From Loxodes magnus (taxonomy: Eukaryota; Ciliophora; Karyorelictea; Loxodida; Loxodidae), in NCBI GenBank assembly GCA_946699065.1, contig CAMPDV010000124.1, positions 496,001 through 560,000 on the forward strand: DNA of 64,000 bases, written 5' to 3'. Below the pieces are notes generated by a model that was not told the origin of the DNA, searched no databases, and saw only the letters and a program-made list of their open reading frames with translations. Positions 11,900-24,475 of this stretch are shown piece by piece. Each line of letters begins with the position of its first letter. Within the stretch, counting starts at the first letter, position 1. A program made the translations under genes and the position numbers.

Positions 11900-13150
11900 A
11901 ATCTGATGAATATACTTAAGAGGAAGCAGTTTTTATACTTCATTGATATAAAGTGGTGATGACTATAGAAGCAAATATAAGTAATACTTCTTATTAGCAT
12001 CAATATATAGCTAGCTATTTATACCTATAATCTTAAATATAGTATATTAGCTTAATCAAGGATATAATCATATATCTATGAGAGTATACTAGAAGAGCTA
12101 TCTAAAATAGATTTTAAGCTGTCTGATTAAAGATTTAACTATTTAAAGTTGTTAATGCTATTAATAGCAATTGATAAAGGTACAATTAAGCCTTAAGCTA
12201 AGGATAAGTCTTCTTTTATTTAGACTATTTTTCTTTCTTTATATTGCATTTAAAACTTAAATATTTATAGTTTGTTCAATTTAAAGGGTAAGAAAGATTT
12301 TAAGGGATGAAAAATATAGAAAACAACAAAAATGTGGTAATTGATTTGATCAGAACTATATTCTTAAACTATTATATGGTGAAAGAGTTCTAAGATCTTT
12401 GTTGAAGATTTTTGCTTAAACAAGGGAATATTATATTAAAAAAGAATGAGCTAATAAATTGCGTCAAGGTTGCTTTGCCTCGAACTTTATAAGAATTCAG
12501 CAATTTTTTCTTCCAAACAATATTATAGATTATTATATTTTCCTACTCGTTCATAAAGAGAAATCTTTAAATTCTGGTAAAACTACTATATTACAGATGG
12601 TCAAATAGTGTCTTTAGATATCCCTCATTAGTTTCATTTCTCTAAATGCTTACTCAAAATCACTTCATTTTCCTTTCAAGACCTAATCATTTATTCTATT
12701 TACTATGAGAGAGAAAGAGCTTAGCACCTTCAATTTTAGCAATGGATATAATAGCTAGATATAAATAAAATTTTTAGTCAAAGCAAGTTAAATTAGATAA
12801 CTAGCTACTCTAATTAAAACCCTATACTATGTTTAGAATATAGTAATCTAAATAGCTCTCAAATTTATACTCTACTTATTTAAATATTATCCCTTTAGTA
12901 AATCTTATTATAATGTATTAAAGCTTTTATACCTTCTATAAAAACAAGCCTATATATTAATTTTCTATTGCTTTACAATAATTCAAATGATAGACATTTC
13001 AAATGCTTGATTTAGTAGCTTAAGGAAATATATTTTTTATTGTTAGGGATTATAAATATAAGCTAGAAGCATCCGTAAATTGTGTCTATACTAATGTATT
13101 TGATAAGATGCTGGGAGTAAAGGAAGTTGGAAATGTTTAAGAAAGATGAA
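11900..13150 (+). other. probable coding stretch, exons unresolved
   Basis: Several short stretches look translated on the plus strand (ILEELSKIDFKLSDQRFN, AIDKGTIKPQAKDKSSF, CLELYKNSAIF, NDRHFKCLIQQLKEIYFLL), but good composition moves between frames around 12.30 and 12.45 kb. This suggests unplaced short introns. Alternating hydrophobic segments and charged parts hint at a membrane protein. It converges on the TmcB-like gene, whose stop is at 13161. I could not assemble a single frame or name a family, so no CDS is claimed. Confidence 0.3.
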
Positions 13151-13160
13151 AAATTAAAAA

Positions 13161-16100
13161 TCATTTGATATTTCCAATGACAGAGTTTGAACTACTTAGA
13201 AACTTCTTAACACTCTTAATTTTGGTAACTACATTTAAAGGAATCATATTAAGCATGCTTTTTGTTCTCCAAATCTGAAATAAAAAATTACCTCTTTTCT
13301 AAGTCTATTGACAAATGGTCTTCATAATCCTATGTAGATAAGGAATAGGAGACAAATAAACCAAATGAATAGTCACTACATAATTTATAGCTGATTATTG
13401 AAATTGTCATCAATTCCATTTTTCATATCTTTCACCAAATTAGTAAATCCCAAATGTACATAAACTTCCTACATTTCTAATATTTCTGCAAATACATCAC
13501 TTCGTAGAATTTCATCACGCTTCTATTAATCTCCAACAGCCTAGAAGTAGGCACTTTATAGAACTCTCATAGATTCAAAGTATCTTACTAGTGCAGTATG
13601 CAAACCTTAAGTAACAGCTCCTTCTGCAAATAGTGTACATTCATCATTAGTAACATCCATACTCTGTATATTAAGATAGTTGCAAGCATTTTTCCTCATA
13701 ATGTTTTAGAATTAATCCATATACTCACTAGTATGGATATCTCTATTAGCTAGATGCTTTTCGAATAAATCATTATTAAGCTCATAAACTTATTTTATCT
13801 GTTCTTAGCACACCAAACTTGCTTACTATTGCAAAATTTACAAAGTATCATCAGTTGCTACCATCTCTCTTAAGGAGTTCAGGGAAAAAGCATAGAAAGG
13901 TTCAGATTCAGCAGTATATTAAAACTCAATAGCTAAATCTTCTAGATTATTAAGAGTGGCAGTGCTTTTGATATAGTTTGCTATAAAATAGCTTTGAACA
14001 CATAAAATCCCAAAAATAAATTTGAAATAAAACTTTCTATAGCCAACTCTACTGCCTTTGAACGATTTTGCCTATTTTCTTCTTCTTAGGTACGATTCTT
14101 CTTCATCATTTACATCATCTACTTATTTTTCATCCGCAAGGGATATTATTTCAGACTCTATACTAGCATTTTCTCCTTCTTCTTAAAGTGATGTCAAAAA
14201 TTTCTCACACTTATTTGAAAGCTGCTTGACTGTATTTTTAGGAATATCAAGGAAAAGAAATAAAACTTCTTCTCTAGAGGAATTTACTTTATTGATAACA
14301 GGGAAAAGAATAAAGATGCTAGTCGTGAGTGAAACTATAGAAATTACTAGAATCACTATTAGTGTTTTGTCCTAGTGTTACGATCTGTCTATTATTTCAG
14401 ATACATAGTACTTTGCTGACTCTTCTAATGACATATATAGATCATTGAAAGAATTGAACAAAACGAAAAATACGGATGTCTAATTTTTAGTCAGTTAATC
14501 TAGATTCATTAGGTATATATTATAGGCTTATGAAACCATAGTTGCAATTGCGTTACGCATATTGTATTATATGCTAATTACAGATTTCCCCTCTTTGTAG
14601 TATAAAGTAATAACTTTACCATTAACAAGGTTATCATGAGGCTTTGATTTGTCTATTTTACTTTCAGATAAATAATTTTCAGCTTTGTCAAGGTTTAAAA
14701 TGGCTTGGTCTAATTTGTTCCTTGTATCTTACTCCTCTTCTGATGTAAAATCCAAAGTTCCATCAGCATAAAGTAATAATGTTCTTACATAAGTTTCAAT
14801 TTATTAAACATATATCATTCGTTAATAAGCTACCTCAATCAAATCTAAGTTTGAGTTAATGTTATTAAATTCATCTTCTGTTACTACAAATTCAGACGTT
14901 GCTATGCTTAATAAAGCTAAAAATATAATTAACGCAGCCCATCTCAGATTTCTTACACTTCGGGGTTCTTAGTTATCATTAATTGCTTCACGAATCGCCT
15001 TTTTGTATCTATTATTTTCTACTTGCTTATGCTTAGATAAAGCCTTTGCTTCCTATTCTTGTTCTTGCTACTATTTAGCATCTATATTAGCTTATCTTGA
15101 TTTTTTCATTTCATCAGTTGTAGCATCCTTAATTATTATAAATTGTCCATTTTGAATTCTTTTAGTGACAATTCCTAATCCAAAATCTGTTTTACTTCAG
15201 CTTTTAGTTTAATCCTCATCCTCTTCAGATTTCACAATCTGACTTTGAGCAGGAGATTCTTCTAAAGAACTTTCTAATTCTTTACTACTTTAGAACGAAT
15301 CTTCTTCATCCTCATTTTCTTCTTCTTTTTCTTCTTCCTAGCTCTCTTTCGCTTCTGACTTTGATTCAGTATACTAGTAACTGCTATTTTATCCACTTGA
15401 CTCACTGTTACTTTTGTTAGTAGAGCTTTCTTAATTACTAGTAGTACTTTTTGATACTGTGCTTGAAGATAAAACTTTGACATTTGCAATTTCCTAATTA
15501 TTATTCTAGCTTTCCTAAACTAAATATTGCTTTTATTTAACGCTTTTTCTTTCTGAATATATTTGCTAATCTTTATCATAAAAGAATTAGAAATTCTTCT
15601 AATAGATCTATTGAGAAATAGAAGCCTATTCCTATTTCATCTAATCAGGAATCGGATTCATTTATATAGCAAATCCTTAGTTTTACCCGAAGTAGATTAA
15701 GTCTTGAATATGGCAATTAAACAGTAGTTTTTACTCATTAAGTGTATAGGGTTTTTCTATTTCTTCAAATGAATTGGTTTAACCTTTTTTGAATAGCTTT
15801 AAAGGTTACTCATTTGGCTAATTTTATCCATCTTAATTTTTGAATGTAGGGACTGAGTATTCAATAGCGCCTCCTTTAATTCCCTAATACATTTATTACT
15901 TCTAAGGAGATTTTATTTCTAAAGCTAGATCACTAAAGTCAATTCTTTTCCTTATAAGGCTTTTATTTAAGTTTAAAAGTCCTATGCAACCTGCAGATAT
16001 TGCTTCTACTACATAGTTTTTATCTACTAATAAGTAAGCAGCGCTTATTTGAGATTTTTCTGGTCTTATAGTTGCTAGATATTACTATCCTTAAGCAGTA

Positions 16101-18274
16101 GCAGGTAAGACTCTTACTGTTAACCATATTGGAATAATGTAGCCTGATTTATGTAAACCAAAAACAAGCCTTTCTCTTCCTATAACAGTCGAATTTCCTG
16201 TCTACTAATAGTTCAGAAGGAATTAATCATGATTTCTGCAAAAGGGTTGAGGAATAAGGATTGTTACTTTTCTTCCAATTAACTCATCCTCATTATAACC
16301 AAACAATCTACTAACTCCTAGTGTTGCCTTAGTAATTTTTCCTAAGCATTCATTATCAACTATTATTTAAACCATAGCAGTACTATAGTCATTAATTGAA
16401 CTGATGATGCCATCTAAAAGTTCATCTTAATCGTTTTAAATAGCTTTGCTCATATTAGATAACTCTATTGCTTTTGCTCTTTCTTCAAGGTCTTTTCCTG
16501 ATTCGTCATTCATTACTTCCTATAAGAAAGTTCCATACATTCTGAGCATTTTTACATTATTCGGATTAATTTTTTATAGCTTTGCCCAGAATTCTTCTAC
16601 TTAGTTAATTGTCGAGTTTATTTTGCTACCTATTTCATGTAATTTGCCCAAATCTGGTTGATCTTCAATAAGATGACTCCAAAAATCCATATAGAACATA
16701 ACTATTCTCTCAATAAACTATTCGTACTATCTCTTATGCTTCTCATATGAAATTAAGCTAACTACATCAAGTTATCCACTCTCACTTACATTTTCAGCCA
16801 TTTCATCTTCTATTTTCCTTCTATATCTATATATTATAAACTGTTCGTCAAAAAGAGGCTTCTTCTCTTCAGCCAGTCTAAATTCTTCTAAAGCCAAATG
16901 TTTTGATTGCATTCTCTCAAGGAGAAAAAAGGCATAGTCTATATGTAAAGAAGCTGAATCAGGAAATCTTGCTATTCCATCTTGATAAAGCTTATTGGCA
17001 TAGTTAATCAAGATTTCATAGTCTTCTGTAATTATTTTTTAGCCTTAAGCAGGAGCTTCCTAGCTTTAGACTTAATTTAGCAAGCTTTGCTTCTTGGATT
17101 TTTTAAGTGGGCATTCTTCAAGATGGCAAGTTTCTTTATGATGGTAAATATACCCTTTAAGCATTATACTTTAGTTCTTAGCATAGTTTTCCTTTGGTCC
17201 TACTAATTTTAAAAAGTATCTGACTTGCTTTTCAACCTCTTCACTTTGCTTAAATTTATTTTAGTTAGTAAGTAGCAAATCACTTCTCTAATCTCCTCCA
17301 GTTATAATTACAGCTGTCACTATTATCAGCCCTACAATTCACGTGAAAACCCCTCCTTCAAAATTAGTTTCTTCTAGCAACTTCACTATAAATAGAACAA
17401 AGACGGTTCATAGGTATAGCGCAGAGATAAGCTACCAACCAATTTATATTTAGTCTCTAAAATAATTGTCTCCAGTATAAAACTTAGTAAACACTATTAG
17501 AGCTCCTATCAGCATTATTATGATTAATGACCACTAGTAGTCATCATGGCTGAAAAACGTTAGCATTATAATTTGCACAGTGATATTTACTAAGAAGTAT
17601 AAATCAGCTCTTGCATTAACTCTCGCTAGCTTATGATTCTATCTTTTTTCAAAAAGAGCAAGTATAGTAATGCAGTTTATAGATATGCAGCATATAGAGG
17701 AAATAATAGACACTACTCCATGCAAAATGTTTATGCCTTATCAGCAGTCAATATCTTTGTACATAAAATGCTAGCCATTTTCACAGTGTATCATAGAGGT
17801 AAGTAGCTCAAAAAGAGGAAGATATAATACTGTCATCATAAGCCAGATTTCATATCTAAGTATGATAATTGGCCATGTAAAATTGAATCTTTTCCTAGTA
17901 AAGGCATATTGCACATATCATGCATTCAAAAAGGTTAGAATTAAAAGCAGTAAAGCAATGTAAAATATCAAGATATAAGAAGTTGAACTTTTAGCATATT
18001 CAAGTCAGGGAACTATTCTAAAAATCTTAGATAACCCTTCTATTAATTTTATTGCGGCATCATTTTATCAAGGGAATTCCACACTGTAGTTAAAGGGAAA
18101 AGTAAGCAGCTAAATCAACTAGATAACCATAAAGCATGCAGTAAGAATAAGGGAACTATTAGTCTCCTTGGATACAATAAACAACACATCAAACAGATAA
18201 TCCTTTGCATTCTTGAATATTTTATCCAGTGATGATCTTTCTAAATCCTCTTATTAAGCTTTTTTTCTTTCCAT
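13161..18274 (-). CDS. TmcB-like PAS/TPR membrane protein, copy 1
   Basis: 1,698 residues with one 17-nt intron (13275-13291) near the end. The N-terminal 330 residues carry about eight hydrophobic segments. A TPR/HAT-like helical region follows (about 460-640; LYQDGIARFPDSASLH, WAKLQKINPNNVKMLRMYG). Then comes a PAS fold (about 645-740; LFGYNEDELIG, GRERLVFGLHKSGYIIP) and a second PAS-like part (AAYLLVDKNYVVEAIS). After a long acidic Ser-rich linker there are four more membrane segments (near 1111, 1313, 1420 and just before the conserved WRPFVNRL motif). This matches the large ciliate family annotated after Dictyostelium tiny macrocyst protein B (TmcB), putative membrane sensors. Removing the intron restores KEIWRTKSM, as in the second copy at 51719. 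Trp codons are a mix of TGA and TGG; stop is TGA. Confidence 0.85.
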
Positions 18275-19053
18275 TAAAAGAAAATGAAAGTACTAATAAG
18301 AGCAAGAAAATGCTTAAAGGAGTATAACAATAGAATTAATAGACAAAGTAATCTTTGTAGCATTAAATAACATAAAAATGTGTATTTGTAACGCTAAAAG
18401 TACAGTTATCAATTATTTAGCTTCTCTAACCTATTTTTATAAATTTATCCAAGTTAACATTATTAATTTAATTGACTGCTAAATCAAGAAGGTATTTTTA
18501 AGTCTTGCTATTAATCATTCAAAGAGAGTCTGTGTCAATTATAATAAAATTGGTATAGATAATCCTTACTTTTTTAAGTTAATAAGCAATAAATTAGAAA
18601 AAAGAAAGTAGAAATATTAGTAACTGGTAAAGGAAGGATTGGATATTAAAGGAATTATTAGATAAAGATAAACAGACTATGCTAAGGTAAAATAACCATT
18701 TAGCATACTTTCCTATTTAATTAAGCTAAATCCCTTTAGTCTTCTCTTATGTATTATTCAATCAGCTTCAACTATTAAATTATCAATAATTCTACTTATT
18801 ATCTTTAAGAAATTTACTTTTCTAACTATAACCCCACTAAAGTATTAAGTTAGTAGAGCAATTTAATATAAATGAGAGATATAGATATAAGAGCTTAAAT
18901 TTGAGTCTTATAGAAGATTTAGAATAGTTGATATATTTAAAGTACCTAAGCTCTATATGAATGGCTTTGAATCTAACTGTCCATACTTATTTCCAGATAT
19001 TATCTATTGAAATTTTTCTTCCATATTTTAAAATAATTCTAACATTTCATTTA
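18275..19053. other. divergent spacer, no gene seen
   Basis: Lies between the start of the minus-strand TmcB-like gene and the plus-strand LITAF-like gene. AT-rich, no supported frame; must hold both promoters. Confidence 0.5.
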
Positions 19054-19452
19054 ATGGGCTAAAGATAGGAAAAAGAGGAAAACGAAGAAAATAATGATTT
19101 GCTTTATATATCTTTCAGTTCCAATTCCAATGATAAAAGTCTAGTTAATCCTAGAGTTTCTTTGCCAAACATTAATTTATAAAAGCCTGACTCTCAATAT
19201 TCCATTAAAACCTTACCAGGAAATGAAACTTGAACATCTTAAACCTAAATTATTACATGCTCGCATTGCCTAGTCACTGGTCCGACCACAATTGAAAGAT
19301 AATACGGAAAGTGCAGCAAGTGTATGTGCATTTGGTTTGTTATTGTTCCTCCATTAATGCTTCTCCCTGTGTTCGTTTAAAAATGGAAAGACACTCATCA
19401 TTATTGCTAAAATTGCAATGCATATTTAGGAGTTCATAAAGGAGGATGCTGA
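19054..19452 (+). CDS. LITAF-like membrane zinc-ribbon protein
   Basis: 132 residues. The N-terminal 65 residues are acidic and Ser/Asn-rich. The C-terminal half is a LITAF domain: CSHC, a short loop, a hydrophobic membrane-inserting stretch (MCIWFVIVPPLMLLPVF) and a closing HHYCQNC with LG behind it. The two Cys pairs bind one zinc ion and the domain sits on the cytosolic face of endosome or lysosome membranes. I took the first TGA (19450-19452) as stop, since the family ends shortly after the second Cys pair. If that TGA is Trp, the protein runs nine more residues to the TGA at 19477. Gln is TAA/TAG, and one Trp (GNETW) is TGA. Confidence 0.8.
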
Positions 19453-19709
19453 TTTAAGTTGTCTATTTTGCAATAATGAACGTTTATTTAACTTGATTTT
19501 TGATGCAAATTATATCTAACTCATCTACATTAGCTTCTCTTCCTTCTATTATTTTACTTATTAAAGCTCTTATAGTTTAGTCTGTTCTAATAGATATATG
19601 AGTTTGTAATTGAAGGATAAGTAATGAAGATAGACTAGAAGTTAGGAGTATTTTCAATTTAATTGATTCAAATCAGCTTATTAAATAAGGCTTCTTTTCT
19701 TATTTTGAA

Positions 19710-20998
19710 ATGTCTCTTCCGTAAAATATTTCGATATCCAAATCTGAAGGTTTAGGATAACTTGGTCCCTATACTGTGGATACTTAATTATCTGGTGCGA
19801 TGTTTAATGTAGATTTAAATGAGGATTTTTCTTAACCAAGAAAAGCACCAGAACCAATTCCTTAAGATAAATACCCAAAGATAAAGTAATAAAGCCTTTC
19901 CTAACATAATTTTTATTCCAAGCAAAACACTTCACATCTAACAAATCGAACTAACGTCAGCAAAATTTCGGTTATAAGTGATTCTATAAACAGACTAGTA
20001 GAAGATACTAACAGAAGATAAGAAGCAAAGAAAAAGGTAGAGTAGATTAAATAAGAAGAGATAGAGCAATCCTCATTCATTAAAAAGCAAAAGATTTCTT
20101 AAACGTAAATTAAAGATATGATCAACAGATTTAATTCAGACTTTACTAGAAGATAGTAAAACAAACAGATTCTAGAGCAAGAAAAGCTAATGGAAAAGTA
20201 GCAGGAAGAAGAGTAAGTAAAATCTGTCCATAGCAAGTCTAAATTAAGTTAGAATCAAGCTCAGAAACTTACAGCAAAACTAATAGGTAATTATTTATTT
20301 AGAGGATGCAAAAAAGCGAATGGAATAGAAAGAAAATAATTAAAAATAAAAGGAGCAAAGCGAATAAAGCGTAATGTAATAACTATAAAAAACTAAACTT
20401 ACAGCACCTAAATCAGAAAGACTTGCTAAGGAACTAATTAAAGATCCAGTTCATGAAAGACTAAGTAAAGATGCTGATTATAGGGCTTAAAAGTAAAAGG
20501 CTAAAATTAAAGAATTAGAAACTAATATTAGAGTACAATCTAGACCAAAAATAAACAATAAAGAAAGAGCAAAATCAGCTACCAAATTTAGTAAAAATGA
20601 AGCTATAGCACTTGGAGAGCGATTATATCGTTAAAAGTAGAATAACAATTAGGGATTAGTAGAGTAATCTAAACGGTAAATATCAAAAAATAATAATTAA
20701 AGAAAATCATCCAGATCGGAAAAATAAGCTAGTCTAGAAAACTAAGCAAACGAAGAGTCTGGAAATGGAAAGTTAAGGGAGTCATTGGTTAAAACTAAAT
20801 TTTATAATTAAAGCTTTATTAGACCTGAAAGTGCTCATAATCTCGTTCAGAAATTATTAAGGTAAAGCAAAGAAAATTTAAATTTTGAGCGTACTATAGA
20901 TTTTTCAAAGCCAGAGGGTTATTTTGCATTATCTCAAAACCAAACTTAAACAAACATCAGTCCATAGAAACAAGGAAATAATCATATATCATAAAATT
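19710..20998 (+). CDS. coiled-coil protein, unknown
   Basis: About 425 residues with one 16-nt intron (20287-20302) splitting a Glu codon. Without it the frame is lost; with it, KLIEDAKKRMEQKENN runs on into a long charged helix. The N-terminal 60 residues are Ser/Pro-rich (PRKAPEPIPQDKYPK). Residues about 90-300 are a Lys/Glu/Gln coiled coil with repeated RLAKELI- and ERLSKDAD-like segments; the tail is Ser/Asn/Gln-rich. Near 21.0 kb a hydrophobic stretch (LLIFVPLVVIF) follows in frame, which could be a tail anchor or untranslated. No in-frame TGA occurs until about 21.43 kb, so the 3' end is uncertain. No family recognised; cytoskeletal proteins of ciliates often look like this. Confidence 0.6.
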
Positions 20999-22082
20999 AA
21001 TTTCTTTTCCTTAAAACGCTTCTAATTTTTGTTCCGTTAGTCGTAATTTTTAAAAAAATTATTAAAAAGCCTTAACTTAAAAAGTCCTTCAATAGTATTT
21101 TTTCTTATTTTTGGGATCTTAAAAATTTAATTCTAGTTTTGAATAAAAAAACTGTATATCTTATATCTTAAAATAATACTGCTATACTTAATAAAAAATA
21201 AAGAATAAAAGAAAAGAGAAGTTAACTTAAGAGGAATATTACTTTTATATCAAATCACTTAAACGGTTTTACTACTATATTATAACATATCTTCTTTCTT
21301 ATAATTTCTCTATCCATTTTCTTCTCATAGTTAGTTATTACTTCTCATTAATTTCCTACAATCTTAAAAGTTGAATTTGGGTATTCGTAAGACTTAGTCA
21401 AAATTATAAGCATAACATTATAAAAGTGATATTAGAATAATGAAGATACAAGTCTTAATAAGTATCCAGATATACTAGATTAAATTATTTAATCTTATAT
21501 GAATCAGAATATTCAAAAATGTTAATTAGCTCTTCCCTTACTTTTATCACTATAATCTATATAATCACTAAATAAAGTATGGTATGAGCAATAGTAAATA
21601 TTTAGTAGACTCTTAGTGTAAAAATGATGATTTAATATTATTTTAGAGCTAGTATTTCTATATAATTTCATGCTAAGATGCTTTTGATTGGAAATACTTA
21701 GTATCTAATCCTCTTTTTGCTATTACATTCTCTTTATCAAAATAAAATTGTTAAATATGAATATAAATAAAAGGACTGTATATACCATATCTAAATAGGG
21801 CAAATTTGAAGGATGACTGCAATATGTGAATATTAGTATAAAAGTAGGATTAATTTTATCGCTTTAAGTACCAACTTAATTATAATGATAAGACTCTCAA
21901 TAGATTTCCTTAAGTATTATTTCAACACTACTTGCTTCTATCTAATAGTTTAATTCGTGATAAGAAATAGTAGGCTTAAATATAATAAATAAGGACAAAA
22001 TTATGAATTATAGATATATAAATAATTATGATAAACATAAGCATTAAAACTTACTAGTAGTAGAATGCCAAATATTCATTCA
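20999..22082. other. spacer between convergent genes, no gene seen
   Basis: AT-rich interval between the coiled-coil gene and the first MORN gene (tail to tail). Plus-strand reading continues open without TGA for about 430 nt, but its composition is at chance level. Confidence 0.4.
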
Positions 22083-23177
22083 TCAAGGATGTGTGTCGTT
22101 TTCTTTTATTTTTATTATTTATTTCTATGTTAACTTTCCGTTTTCCCACACTCCACAATATTTTCCTCCGTTTTTAGAAGTGACTATTCCCTTTCCATGC
22201 TATTTACCGTTACAAAATTATCCTTCGTATATTTTCCCTGAATTTTAGTTCTTACCACTTGCATATTTTAGAATTCCATAACCATGTTTCATATCATTTC
22301 AATAATCCCCTTAATATGATTGGCCATCAGGCCAAGTAAAGTTTCCTTTACCTTACATACGATTTTTAATTCAATCTCCAACATAGGTTCTTTAATCAGC
22401 TCATACATATGTTCCTTATCCTTCCATGTAATTATCTTTAAATTCTCCTTAAAAAATACTTCCATCAGGCCATTTATAAGTTCCCTATCCACTTTTAACT
22501 CCTTCAACATAGTAGCCTTCAAACTAACTTTCATCAGGTCACTATTCTACTGCATAGCCATGCTATTTATCGTTTCGTCATTATCCCTCATACTTCGCTC
22601 CATTTAAGTGAGTATAAATTCCACGTCCTTCAGCTTTATCATCTACTCATTCCCCTTCATAAATATCTCCATCTGCATAAATCATTCGTCCATATCCATT
22701 TGCTTTATCATTTTATCAATATCCTTCATATTAACTACCATCTGGTCATAATTAAATACCTTTACCATGTCTCAAGCCAATATGATTCCACTAACCAATA
22801 TAGATAGTCCCATTACCTAGATCTATAGGACCAGGCTCAATTAACTCAGTGGATATTTCTTCATCTTAAGAATATTGAAATGAAGAAAGAGATTCCATTG
22901 CTTATCGAGTTGCCTCATTAGAGTAATCTGGGATTTTTCCTTTTCACTTTTTCGATAATTTGAATTCCATAAATTTAGGATTTCTTATATTTAGTAGCTT
23001 TTAATACAGAATCATCCTACATAATGACTGAATGGCAACTATTTTCGTTACTTGTATCTCTCTCATACTAAAACCAACATTTGCTTAAGTATTAAAATTT
23101 AAAGAAGAAATAGTTAAATTTTATTCTGCTTGTTCCCTAATACACAATTTGCAAGGAGCGGAACAATTTAATCCCAT
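22083..23177 (-). CDS. MORN-repeat protein, paralogue 1
   Basis: 358 residues with an 18-nt intron (22238-22255). The N-terminus MGLNCSAPCKLC fits N-myristoylation at Gly2 plus palmitoylation of nearby Cys, so membrane anchoring is likely. A linker with an IQ-like helix (about 40-85) precedes roughly ten MORN repeats (from about 125), for example YADGDIYEGEW, LNGAKYEGQW, WPDGQSYQGD, KIYEGQFCNGKQHG. MORN repeats bind membranes or act as scaffolds. Most repeat Trp residues are TGA. The gene ends in two adjacent TGA codons. It is the last of three tandem paralogues on the minus strand. The intron lies at the same codon as in the other two copies (inside the Gly codon before K-I/K-Y). Confidence 0.85.
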
Positions 23178-23219
23178 TAATAAATAAATTTATGAACTAA
23201 ATACATTTAATTAAAATAA

Positions 23220-24416
23220 ATTGTTTCATTTGAACTCTGTTACATTGTATTTTACTAATTACTATCTTATTTTTCTGAATCTTTCTCTTCATTACTATTT
23301 GTTATTTCTTTCAGTTCTGATACTAATTTTCCATTCTGCCATTCGCCTTTGTATTTTAATCCATCAGGTGTCATTATTATTCCTTAGCCATGTTGCTTTC
23401 CATTACCAAACTATCCTTAATAGATTTTTCCTGAATAATTGCTTACCATTGTTATAATAAAAAGTTCCTAAGCCATGCTTTTTATCTTTATAGTATTATC
23501 CAACATATTTCTAGCCATCTGGTCAATTAAATTCACCTTCACCATGCATTTAGCTTTCTTTTCATTATCCAATGTACTTTTTACTATCTGATCAAATGTA
23601 TGTACCTTTACCTTACATATGATTATTCTGAAACTCTCCTTCATACGAACTTCCATCTGACCAACTATACTTCCCTTTTCCTTCCTTCTTTCCATTAGCA
23701 TAATTTCCCTCAAATTTACTTTAATCAGGTCAGATTTCAATTGCATATCCATGCTATTTATCGTTTTTTCAATTTCCTTCGTATTTTGCCCCATTGAGAT
23801 GCATATAAATTCCTCACCCTTCAGCTTTATCATTAATCCAATTTCCTTCATATACATCTCCATCTGCATGAATCATTCTTCCTTTCGAATGAGCTCGATC
23901 CTTTTATCAATAGCCTTCATATCTACTACCATCTTATCAAGTTTGAACTCCTCTTCCATGTCTTTGCATTGTATCTTTAGATCACTAACCAGTATAAACA
24001 GCTCCATTATCTAATAAAACAGGGCCTAAGCTAACTAACTCAATTTCATTTTCATGCTTCATATCATATTAAAAAGAGCCTAACGTTTTTTCAATTTCCT
24101 TTATAAATTTATTTTCTCTTTCATTCATACTTCCATTCAAAAATTTAGTATTTAGAAAAGTAATAGTATCTTGCTAATTTACTTTAAGCAGTTTTTAGTA
24201 AAGGACTACTTTCATTAAAGACTAGAGCATTATAATCTTTTATTATGCGTCTTAAAACTTCAATATTTGTTTAGATCTTGAAGTAATTCTAGGAGTTTAG
24301 TCTTTTTACATCTAATGTTCACTTTCTTTAAAGCAAGTTTTGCAGTTTTAGCAATTACAAGTTTGACTTCAAGAGCAATTAAGATTACAATAGTTAGTGT
24401 TGCAAGTTTATCCCAT
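23220..24416 (-). CDS. MORN-repeat protein, paralogue 2
   Basis: About 385 residues with a 16-nt intron (23431-23446) at the same place as in its neighbours. The N-terminus MGQTCNTNYCNLNC is unusually Cys-rich (about ten Cys in 30 residues) and again fits Gly myristoylation plus palmitoylation. About ten MORN repeats follow (YEGNWINDKAEG, YEGEFQNNHMQG, KIYQGQFGNGKQHG). The tail is acidic and Gln/Ser-rich (about 40 residues). Unlike its neighbours there is no in-frame TGA near the expected end: the frame stays open into the start of paralogue 1. Either a further short intron (a 26-nt GT...AG candidate would reach a TGA) or another stop codon is used, so the 3' end is approximate. Confidence 0.75.
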
Positions 24417-24475
24417 TTTTAGTGATTGTAATTAAGTTTAATAAACAACTATAATATTAAAGAGTATATGAAATT

